Below, one piece after another: positions 8,493 to 17,804 of a DNA stretch of 64,000 nt. The notes beneath the pieces were generated by a model. It saw nothing but the letters and a program-made list of their open reading frames with translations, was not told where the DNA came from and searched no databases. This DNA comes from Holophaga sp. (GTDB lineage Bacteria > Acidobacteriota > Holophagae > Holophagales > Holophagaceae). The position numbers were made by a program, and so were the translations under genes. Positions within the stretch are counted from its first letter, which is position 1, and the number at the start of each line of letters is the position of its first letter. The stretch lies in NCBI GenBank assembly GCA_016715205.1, contig JADKBC010000008.1, forward strand, positions 124,001 through 188,000, read 5' to 3'.

Positions 8493-9803
8493 TCAGAGGG
8501 AGAGATCCGCTCGAGCGGCCACTTCCAATGTGGCGATGGTTTCCTCCATCAGCGTCAGCTCGCGGGCTTCGACCATCAGGCGCAGTTTGGGCTCGGTGCC
8601 CGACCAGCGCACGACCATCCGAATGGTGTCTCCGTGCAGGGCTGCCAGGTTTTCCATGGCCGCGGAAAGTTGCGAGCAGGCTTCCACGGGGCGACGTTCG
8701 GCGGCGGTGAGGTTGACCAGCTTCAGCGGCCAGGATTGGAAACGCCACGTCCAGCGTGCCTCCGGAGGGCGCATCAGGAGTGCCCGGAGCACGGCCAGGG
8801 TGGTGGCCAATCCGTCGCCGGAAGGGCCAACCTGTTTTTGGATCACGTGGCCAGATGCCTCCGCCGCCAGATCCCACCCGCGAACAGCCAATTCCCGCAG
8901 CATGAACTTATCGCCCACCGCCGTGCGCACCAGGGGGATTCCAAGGCCGCGCAGGGCCTCCTCCAGCCCGCCATTGGTCATGAGAGTACCGACGAGTCCT
9001 GGCAGGGGCTTCCCTCGATCATGGCGATCCTGGGCCAGGAGCCAGAGCAACTGGTCCCCGTCCACGAGTTCACCGGAGGCATCCACGAACAGGCACCGAT
9101 CCCCGTCCCCATCAAAAGCAATGCCCGCTGCGGCGCCTTGTTTCTTGACGGCCTCCTGGAGGCGTTCCAGATGGGTGGAGCCCACGCCGACATTGATGCG
9201 GGTCCCATCGGCGGGGATCCCCAGCCACTGCACCGCACCTTTCAGCAGATGGGGAGCCCAGGGTGCGGTGGCCCCGTGGGCGCAATCCACCACGATGGGG
9301 AAGTCCGGAGGCAATGTCAGGGCACCCAGGTGATCCAGATAGGCGCTTACGGCGCTGGCATCCGCTTGCAGGGACACCTCTGTCGGTGGGATGGCGGCGG
9401 ATGAATCGAAGGCCGCTTCCAGGGCGGCTTCATCCGCTTCGGAGAGTTTCTCGCCGTCGCCATTGAAGCCCTTGAGGCCGTTGTCTTCGGGTGGGTTGTG
9501 GCTGGCGCTGATCATCAGGCCCCAGGCGCGCGGGCGGCGCTGAGTCACCCAGGCCACCGCCGGGGTGGGGATCATGCCCAGGATCTCGTGTCTCAAAAGG
9601 CCATTCAGGCCCTGTAAAAAGGCCTTGGCGAGGGGCTCGGAACTGCTCCGGGGATCCCAGCCGATGACCATTTCTTCGATGCCTTGTTCCCGGGCCACCA
9701 AGCCCCAGGCGCGACCCCAGCGGGCGGTTTCCTCCAGGGTCAGGGGCGAGGCCAAGGCCAAACCCCGCACGCCATCGGTTCCGAAATATCGTAAATCCAC
9801 CAT
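8493..9803 (-). CDS. glmM: GlmM, phosphoglucosamine mutase
   Basis: 436 residues from the ATG at 9801-9803. The N-terminus reads RYFGTDGVRG, typical of GlmM; the phosphoserine loop is SASHNP with S101 as the phosphorylated residue; the metal loop is DGDGDR and the sugar-binding loop is EASGH. GlmM interconverts glucosamine 6- and 1-phosphate for UDP-GlcNAc, hence peptidoglycan and LPS. The order ftsH-folP-glmM is the same as in E. coli. It is slightly shorter than typical GlmM (about 445); a phosphomannomutase role is less likely given the N-terminal motif and synteny. Confidence 0.93.
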   Translation of the reverse strand: MVDLRYFGTDGVRGLALASPLTLEETARWGRAWGLVAREQGIEEMVIGWDPRSSSEPLAKAFLQGLNGLLRHEILGMIPTPAVAWVTQRRPRAWGLMISASHNPPEDNGLKGFNGDGEKLSEADEAALEAAFDSSAAIPPTEVSLQADASAVSAYLDHLGALTLPPDFPIVVDCAHGATAPWAPHLLKGAVQWLGIPADGTRINVGVGSTHLERLQEAVKKQGAAAGIAFDGDGDRCLFVDASGELVDGDQLLWLLAQDRHDRGKPLPGLVGTLMTNGGLEEALRGLGIPLVRTAVGDKFMLRELAVRGWDLAAEASGHVIQKQVGPSGDGLATTLAVLRALLMRPPEARWTWRFQSWPLKLVNLTAAERRPVEACSQLSAAMENLAALHGDTIRMVVRWSGTEPKLRLMVEARELTLMEETIATLEVAARADLSL

Positions 9804-9846
9804 GTAGCCTCGTTCGTTTTGGCGGCAGGGCCGGGAAATCAAGGTT

Positions 9847-11172
9847 TTAGATTCCTAGACAATAGCCCAGTTCCCGCATGGCGATGCCGCCGTGCCATTG
9901 GGTGCGGGTCTTGCCGTCGGGGATCCAACCTCCAGCATCGTAGAAGGCCCGGGCCCTCACATTGCGTTCCAGCACCCAGAGTGTGGCCCGGGTGAAGCCA
10001 GCCTGGCGCAGCGTTTCGAGGCCCTTGGCCAACAGGAGGCAGCCCAGCCCTTGGCCCCACACCGACGGATGCAGGTAGATGGCATATATTTCGGCAACCT
10101 TGTCATTGTCTGTGTTCTGGGCAGGACCGAGGGCCGCAAAGCCAAGGATCTGCCCGCCCCGGTCCAGGACCAGCAACCGGTGGGCGTTGCTCTCCGGTTG
10201 CTGGATGGAAGCCAAGGCAAGGTTTTTCTTCTCGACCAGGGACAGGCTCGCCAGGAAGGTTTCGGGCAACATTCCCTTGTAGGCAGCCCGCCAGGAAGCC
10301 ACGTGGACAGCCGCGATGGCTCCAGCATCCTCCGGTTGAGCCCGGCGCACGCGGGCCTCCGGCATGGTATGGGTGCGAAAAACCTTGAACCCGAGGGTGC
10401 GCGCTTCGTCGTGGGCTTCGTGAGTGAGGATGTCTCGTTGGCGCGGTGCTAATTCAGAGCGACCCGCCCGGACCGCCAGAAATCGCTTCCGGGAAACGCC
10501 AAGGCAGAACTGGTCTACAGGCCAATCCAAGGCTTCAGGCAAACGGGGCAGGGCTTCCCAAAGCGACGTATCTTCCCGATACGTGGTGCCAAACCCAAAG
10601 CCTGGATCCAGAAGGATGCGCTCGGCTGCCACGCCAGCCTCGAGGAGGCGTGTTTTGATGTGCCGCAGCTCCGAAATCGCCCGTTCGGCGCTTCGGTAGG
10701 TGGGATCGTCGTAGGGTGGCATCTCAAGCTGTCCATCCTTGATGCGGCTGCGCATGGCGATCAGTGCGCAGGAGCTGTTAAGAGCCAGTTGGAGCATGGC
10801 TGGATCTGAAAAACCCGTCACATCGTTCAGCGCGGTGACGCCGAGTTCCAGGGCCTTGGAGGCCACCTGGGGATGGCGGGAATCCAGACTGAGCGGCAGA
10901 TCTGGAAACGCCTGCCTCAGCGTGGATAATGCGGGTTCGATGCGGCGCCATTCTTCCTCGGTGGTGACGGTTTGGGCGCCGGGCCGGGTGCTCTCGCCCC
11001 CGATATCCACAACCCCCACGCCCATTGAAACCAGCTTCTTGGTCTGGGTCAGGGCATCCGCAGATGCAATGTAGGCGCCGCCATCACTGAAGGAATCTGG
11101 CGTGAGATTGAGAATGCCGAGATAAAGAGGCTCCTCCAGGGAGAACCTGGTGCGGGAGGTTTGCCAAGGCAT
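9847..11172 (-). CDS. folP: FolP dihydropteroate synthase fused to a GNAT acetyltransferase
   Basis: 441 residues. Residues 1-272 are a full dihydropteroate synthase: GILNLTPDSFSDGG (19-32), GGESTRPGA (58-66), SLDSRHP, LNDVTGF, DPGFGFG, VSRKRFL and a terminal FRTHTMPEAR in place of the usual RVHDV. It joins dihydropterin pyrophosphate to p-aminobenzoate and is the sulfonamide target. Residues 273-441 are a GNAT N-acetyltransferase with the acetyl-CoA loop WGQGLG (about 372-377) and the C-terminal NVRARAFYDAGGW strand. There is no stop or frame change at the junction. The gene starts 7 bases after the ftsH stop. The acetyl acceptor is unknown. Confidence 0.9.
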   Translation of the reverse strand: MPWQTSRTRFSLEEPLYLGILNLTPDSFSDGGAYIASADALTQTKKLVSMGVGVVDIGGESTRPGAQTVTTEEEWRRIEPALSTLRQAFPDLPLSLDSRHPQVASKALELGVTALNDVTGFSDPAMLQLALNSSCALIAMRSRIKDGQLEMPPYDDPTYRSAERAISELRHIKTRLLEAGVAAERILLDPGFGFGTTYREDTSLWEALPRLPEALDWPVDQFCLGVSRKRFLAVRAGRSELAPRQRDILTHEAHDEARTLGFKVFRTHTMPEARVRRAQPEDAGAIAAVHVASWRAAYKGMLPETFLASLSLVEKKNLALASIQQPESNAHRLLVLDRGGQILGFAALGPAQNTDNDKVAEIYAIYLHPSVWGQGLGCLLLAKGLETLRQAGFTRATLWVLERNVRARAFYDAGGWIPDGKTRTQWHGGIAMRELGYCLGI

Positions 11173-11179
11173 CGATGGA

Positions 11180-13111
<1,932 letters not shown>

Positions 13112-13225
13112 GGGGCCTCCAGCGGGATTACCTTCCTGAACAGTCTAACCGCAAGGGTCGCCGTAGGAGATTCCCGTCACTTTGGATGAAGCGGGCGGCG
13201 CAAAATTCCCTGGCGATGGGAACCC

Positions 13226-13807
13226 TTATTCCACGCGCACCGTGGTGGTGGCGCTAACCGTGGGGTCCAGGGTCGAGGTGGCGGTGAGGTGATAGGTTCC
13301 TGGTTTGGCGGGGGCTAGGTACTGCCCATCCCGGCTGATGGTGCCACCATCGGGTTCATCCACGGACCAGGTCACGGTATTTCGTGGCAAGCCACGCATG
13401 CGGGCCGCAAAGGTTCGGCTGCCCCCTGGTGATACGGAGGCCGCGGCAGGTTCGATTAGGGGGTCGGCCAGAACACGCACTTCCACAACCTGTTTCATGC
13501 GAGTGCCATCGGGCCGCGGTGCCCGGGCAATCAAGTGGTAGAGACCCGCGGCGGACGGGGCCACGTAGGTGATGGAAAACCCTCGGCTATGGGTGAACCC
13601 GCCCCCATGCAGCTCCTGGATCTCCCATTCCGGTTCTGCGGCCAGGTCTTCCAAGGGCTGGGAGGCCACCACCAGGGATTCCCCCACCCGGACTGCCGGG
13701 GTGGAAGGGCTCACGGCGAGGCCATCCGGCACGCCAGAACTGCAAGCCAGCCCCAGGAAACCCAGAGACAAGGTAGCGACCAGTGCGGGGCGAAGCTTCC
13801 AAACCAT
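13226..13807 (-). CDS. Lipoprotein with Ig-like domains
   Basis: 193 residues. The N-terminus is a lipoprotein signal peptide ending in the lipobox LGLAC. The rest is beta-rich, with two repeats of about 80 residues resembling bacterial Ig-like domains; the second has the pattern TVTWSVDEPDGGTISRDGQYLAP and the ending TVSATTTVRV. It is expected at the cell envelope. The ATG at 13805-13807 is chosen for the signal peptide; its ribosome-binding site is weak. No specific function can be assigned. It is divergent from the rhodanese-like gene. Confidence 0.7.
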   Translation of the reverse strand: MVWKLRPALVATLSLGFLGLACSSGVPDGLAVSPSTPAVRVGESLVVASQPLEDLAAEPEWEIQELHGGGFTHSRGFSITYVAPSAAGLYHLIARAPRPDGTRMKQVVEVRVLADPLIEPAAASVSPGGSRTFAARMRGLPRNTVTWSVDEPDGGTISRDGQYLAPAKPGTYHLTATSTLDPTVSATTTVRVE

Positions 13808-13880
13808 GTCTAATAATGGCACGCCTCCGTGCAAAGCAGGAAAACTGGGCACATACTTACCGCAAACCCACGAGGTACCT

Positions 13881-14408
13881 ATGACGAGCTTGTACGCATG
13901 CCTGGCCTGGCTCGAGCCTCCCGCAGCGAGCGCCAGCGGGCCCTGGATCGATCCGAAGTACCTCCAACCCGAGGTCTTGGTCCCCTTTGGCCTCGGGGTG
14001 CTGTTACTGCTGATTGCCATTGTATTAAAGGCCCCTGATATCGCCAGTTGGCATCGGGCCAAGGGCAAGCGGACCCTGGATCCAGGGCAGCTTGAAGAGT
14101 TGATGATCGGCAGTCCGCCCCAGATCGTAGACCTGCGCCCGCGCCAGGAGTTTGTGGGGCACCGTGGCCATATCCGGAACGCGGTGAATATCCCCTTTTC
14201 TGATTTTCCCAAACGCCTCGACGAACTGGATACCAGCCATCCCCGACCCATCGTGCTGGTGGATGAAACGGACCAGCTTTCCCACGAAGCGCTGGGGAGC
14301 CTTTCAGCTCGCGGCCACCAGTGGATCTACGTGCTCAAGGGTGGCATGCGGGCCTGGCGCCGGGCCAAGCTGCCGGTGTACGTTTTCCAGGAAAAATCCA
14401 AACATTGA
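13881..14408 (+). CDS. Membrane-anchored rhodanese-like protein lacking the catalytic Cys
   Basis: 175 residues. A short N-terminal segment leads into one membrane helix (about 31-50) followed by a rhodanese-fold domain: DLRPRQEF (84-91), GHIRNAVNIPF (96-106) and the C-terminal LKGGMRAW (152-159). The active-site loop, normally a Cys followed by five residues and an Arg, reads VDETDQLS, with D128 where the Cys should be. It is therefore unlikely to transfer sulfur and may act as a binding or phosphatase-like module. GAGG lies 5 bases before the ATG. Confidence 0.75.
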   Translation: MTSLYACLAWLEPPAASASGPWIDPKYLQPEVLVPFGLGVLLLLIAIVLKAPDIASWHRAKGKRTLDPGQLEELMIGSPPQIVDLRPRQEFVGHRGHIRNAVNIPFSDFPKRLDELDTSHPRPIVLVDETDQLSHEALGSLSARGHQWIYVLKGGMRAWRRAKLPVYVFQEKSKH

Positions 14409-14509
14409 TTTCGACCAACGCATCCAATGCTTCTGCCGCGGGGTCTCTTGCCTGGGGCACGCTGTCTTCCTACCTTTTATTCAGTTTCTGCCGCATCAAG
14501 GAGAGAACC

Positions 14510-15730
14510 ATGCTTGATCCTTTCCACTTCCGCACCTCCTTAACCATCCTGCTTGTGGCGGGTTTTGTGGGCCTGGCTACCGGGTGCAACAGCAACGACG
14601 ACTATCACGGTGGTTCCGGGTTTGTGACCCAGGCGGTGGCGGTGGGGGACCTGAACGGCTCAGGTGGGCTGGATATCCTGACCGCCAATGCCGTGTACCA
14701 GGACGGCAGCGATGCGCCAGGTTTCCTGACCTCGCGTCTCCAGAACCCCGCCTCTTCGGGCGCTTTTCTGGATCCACTCCGGAGCGAGACTGGCGTTTAT
14801 CCCCTGGCCCTGGCCATCGGTGACCTGGACGGGGATGGCCGTCCCGATGCAGTGGTTGCCAACTATCTGGCCAGCAGCAGCACCAATCGTTCCGTAGATG
14901 TGCATTTCCAGTCGGCCACAGCGGGAACCTTCCTGGCGCCCACCCACCTTACCGTGGGCACGCGGCGGCCGCTCGACGTGGTGGTGGCTGACCTCACCGG
15001 TGCCGGACGGCTGGATGTGGTGGTGGCCGCCAGTGGCAGCAATGACGTGTTGGTGTTCTTCCATGACACCACGCCCGGTAGCTTCCAGGCCCCGGTCTCC
15101 TTCGCAGTGAGTGGAGACCCGGCGTCCGTTGCCGTGGCTGACCTTACGGGCAGCGGCTCCAAGGACCTGGTGGTGGCCATGGCCAACGGCAAGGTGGCCG
15201 TGCTGCTCCATGGCCCCGTGGCGGGAACCTTTCTTTCGCCGGTGGACTACACAACCGGCGCCGACCCGGTGGCCGTCAAGATCGCCGATGTGGACGGAGA
15301 TTCCCACCCGGACATCCTCACAGCGAACTATTCCAATGGCACCGGTGGTTTGAGCATTCTCCGGCAGAATGCTGCCACACCCGGCACCTTCCTGGCGGCG
15401 CAAACCCTGGATACCGGGGACTATGCCTCAGCAGGTTTGGCCATCGGGGATCTGGATGGTGATGGGCACCCGGATGTGGTGGTCGCCAATGCGGGTTTGC
15501 CCGGCTACCCCGGTTCGGTGGCCGTGTTCCGCCAGGACCCTGCCCATGCGGGCGTGTTCCCGGAACCTGATTTGTACCGCGGGTACTATGGCCCCCTTTC
15601 CGTAGCCATTGCCGATCTCAAGGGCGATGGAAAACCGGCTCTGGTGGTGGCCGATGGCGACCCCGCCGTGCGGTGGCCCGACCCGCTCAATCCAGGGCAA
15701 TTCCAGCCCCCCGTGTGGTTGCGGCAATAG
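14510..15730 (+). CDS. FG-GAP/VCBS beta-propeller lipoprotein
   Basis: 406 residues. A lipoprotein signal peptide ends in LATGC. The body is built of repeated FG-GAP/VCBS units, seen as recurrent AIGDLDGDGRPDAVVAN, ADVDGDSHPDILTAN and GDLDGDGHPDVVVAN motifs with calcium-binding DxDGDG loops; about seven repeats fill the chain, enough for one beta-propeller. It probably sits on the outer membrane or cell surface. AGGAG lies 6 bases before the ATG at 14510. No enzyme domain is visible and the binding partner is unknown. It starts 101 bases after the rhodanese-like gene. Confidence 0.8.
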   Translation: MLDPFHFRTSLTILLVAGFVGLATGCNSNDDYHGGSGFVTQAVAVGDLNGSGGLDILTANAVYQDGSDAPGFLTSRLQNPASSGAFLDPLRSETGVYPLALAIGDLDGDGRPDAVVANYLASSSTNRSVDVHFQSATAGTFLAPTHLTVGTRRPLDVVVADLTGAGRLDVVVAASGSNDVLVFFHDTTPGSFQAPVSFAVSGDPASVAVADLTGSGSKDLVVAMANGKVAVLLHGPVAGTFLSPVDYTTGADPVAVKIADVDGDSHPDILTANYSNGTGGLSILRQNAATPGTFLAAQTLDTGDYASAGLAIGDLDGDGHPDVVVANAGLPGYPGSVAVFRQDPAHAGVFPEPDLYRGYYGPLSVAIADLKGDGKPALVVADGDPAVRWPDPLNPGQFQPPVWLRQ

Positions 15731-15846
15731 GGGAGACGTCTTTCCTTCCGGACGGTGGCATCTGAGGTGATTTCAGGTCGAGGGGGTATGTCCTTTGGCT
15801 TGCCCTGGGCCTATCAGGACAGTCACAACTGAGGGATCGTAGTCTA

Positions 15847-15860
15847 GGAACGGACGTTCC
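15847..15860. promoter_or_regulatory. Small inverted repeat upstream of the PfkB kinase gene
   Basis: GGAAC-GGAC-GTTCC lies 18 bases before the kinase start. It could be a regulator site, but with five-base arms it may be chance. Confidence 0.2.
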
Positions 15861-15877
15861 CTTAAGAGAGGTCGGGC

Positions 15878-16804
15878 ATGGCATCCCATCGGTCCCAAGT
15901 CGCGGTCATCGGCAACATCGGTTTGGACACCAATGTCTATCTCCCCGGCCGCGATGTGGATTGGTCGGTGGAGGCCAACTTCACGGATAACCAGGACTAC
16001 GTGGGTCAGGCTGGCGGGTACGCCAGCCGTGGTTACGCCCAGCTTGGGTACCGCACCACCTTTGTGGGCTACGTGGGAGACGATTTCGGGGGGCAACAGA
16101 TCCGCCACGAACTGGCACAGGATGGCATCGACACTGCGGCACTGTTCATCGATCCGACCGGAACGAGTCGTAGCGTCAACATCATGTACCAGGATGGGCG
16201 GCGGAAAAATTTCTATGATGCCAAGGCCCACATGACCTTGGCCCCAGATCTGGACGTTTGCCGGCAGGCCATGGCGGGGTGTCGTCTGGCTCATTTCAAC
16301 ATTCCCAACTGGGCGCGCCACCTGTTACTTCCGGCGAAGGAGCTCGGGCTCAAAATCGCCTGCGATCTGCAGGATGTGGTGGACCCCAATGATCCCTACC
16401 GTCAGGATTTCATCCGTCACGCCGACATCCTGTTCTTTTCAGCGGCCAACCATGGCGATCCAAGGCCCCTCATAAAAAAATTTCTCCGGGGGCATCCGGG
16501 TCGGATCGTGGTGTCGGGGATGGGCTCCAAGGGTTGTGCCGTGGGTCAGGGTACCGACATTCAACTTTTTCCCCCCATCACCATGGCCGAGCCCATCGTG
16601 GATACCAATGGCGCAGGCGATGGCCTGGCGGTGGGGTTTCTTTCCAGCTACGTGCTGGAAGGCTTTTCTCTGGAGGATGCCCTCCGCCGGGGCCAGATCA
16701 CGGCGCGTCATACCTGCAGCCAACGGGCCTCAACATCAGCGCTGATCACCCGCGAGAAGCTGGATCGGGTCTTCAAGGTGCCTCAGGATGGAATAGGGAG
16801 TTGA
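15878..16804 (+). CDS. PfkB-family carbohydrate kinase
   Basis: 308 residues. The ribokinase-fold N-terminus (GNIGLDTNVYLPG), the glycine pair in VGQAGGYASRGYAQLGY and the C-terminal DTNGAGDG loop, with D248 as catalytic base, are all present. It would phosphorylate a sugar or nucleoside in the cytoplasm; the substrate cannot be told from sequence. It is the first gene of a set with a ROK kinase 6 bases downstream, a GH31 glucosidase and an AGE-like protein, so a hexose or hexose phosphate is plausible. GAGAGG precedes the ATG. Confidence 0.85.
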   Translation: MASHRSQVAVIGNIGLDTNVYLPGRDVDWSVEANFTDNQDYVGQAGGYASRGYAQLGYRTTFVGYVGDDFGGQQIRHELAQDGIDTAALFIDPTGTSRSVNIMYQDGRRKNFYDAKAHMTLAPDLDVCRQAMAGCRLAHFNIPNWARHLLLPAKELGLKIACDLQDVVDPNDPYRQDFIRHADILFFSAANHGDPRPLIKKFLRGHPGRIVVSGMGSKGCAVGQGTDIQLFPPITMAEPIVDTNGAGDGLAVGFLSSYVLEGFSLEDALRRGQITARHTCSQRASTSALITREKLDRVFKVPQDGIGS

Positions 16805-16810
16805 TTCAAT

Positions 16811-17797
16811 ATGGCGAATCTCGGACTGGTGCTTGGCGTGGATATTGGTGGGACCAACACGGCCATGGGGCTCGTGGATCGGGAAGGGTGCTGCCTAGCT
16901 TCGGCATCCATGCCCACCCAGGGTGACCAGCCGGCGGCGGTCTTTTTTCAACGACTACATGTGCGCGCCCAGGCGCTGTTGGATTCTCTTGGGACGGGCG
17001 TTGAACTCCTGGCCATTGGCATCGGCGCCCCCAACGCCAATTATCTGAAGTGCACCATTGAGAACCCACCGAACCTGAGCTGGGAATTCGTGGATATCCA
17101 GGCGGAACTGGCACCCTACTTCGATATCCCGGTGGCAGCCACCAATGATGCCAATGCGGCAGCACTTGGCGAATTGCACTTTGGAGCGGCCCGTGGCCTG
17201 CGGGATTTCATTGTGATCACCCTGGGCACGGGGCTGGGCAGCGGCATTGTGGTGAACGGCGAACTGCTCTATGGTTCCACGGGCCTTGCGGGCGAACTGG
17301 GCCACGTAATTGCCGAGGAAGATGGCCGTTTGTGTGGCTGTGGTCGCCGGGGCTGCCTGGAAACGTACGCTTCTGCCACGGGCCTTCTGCGCACGGTATC
17401 AGATCTCCTGGACTGCCGTGACTCGGCTTCTGAGTTGCATGCGGTGCCCCGCACCGAACTAACGGCACGCCGAGTTTTTGAGGCGGCTCAAAGGGGCGAT
17501 GAATTGGCGCTGGAAGCCTTTGAATTCACCGGCACCATGCTGGGACGGAAGCTGGCGGACGCCGTGGCCTTCAGCAGCCCCGAGGCCATCATTCTGTTCG
17601 GTGGTCTGGCGGGCGCAGGCCCTGTTTTGTTCGACCCCACCCGCAAGGCCTTGGAGGACAATCTCTTTCGGGTGTTCAAGGGCACGGTGAAGCTTCTGCC
17701 CTCAGGCATTCAGGGCGGTCACGCGGCCATCCTGGGTGCCAGTGCGTTGGGCTGGGACAAGCTGGGGAAGCTGTCGCAGCATGTTGAGCATCGGTAG
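16811..17797 (+). CDS. ROK-family sugar kinase, probable glucokinase
   Basis: 328 residues. The ATP-binding motif VDIGGTN is at 10-16, the sugar-binding NDANAAALGE segment and the ROK zinc motif CGCGRRGCLE are present, and the length matches ROK glucokinases. There is no N-terminal helix-turn-helix, so it is a kinase and not a ROK repressor. It would phosphorylate glucose released by the alpha-glucosidases of this region. It follows the PfkB kinase by 6 bases and precedes the GH31 gene by 7, so the three are almost certainly one transcript. Confidence 0.88.
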   Translation: MANLGLVLGVDIGGTNTAMGLVDREGCCLASASMPTQGDQPAAVFFQRLHVRAQALLDSLGTGVELLAIGIGAPNANYLKCTIENPPNLSWEFVDIQAELAPYFDIPVAATNDANAAALGELHFGAARGLRDFIVITLGTGLGSGIVVNGELLYGSTGLAGELGHVIAEEDGRLCGCGRRGCLETYASATGLLRTVSDLLDCRDSASELHAVPRTELTARRVFEAAQRGDELALEAFEFTGTMLGRKLADAVAFSSPEAIILFGGLAGAGPVLFDPTRKALEDNLFRVFKGTVKLLPSGIQGGHAAILGASALGWDKLGKLSQHVEHR

Positions 17798-17804
17798 GAT
17801 TGCC

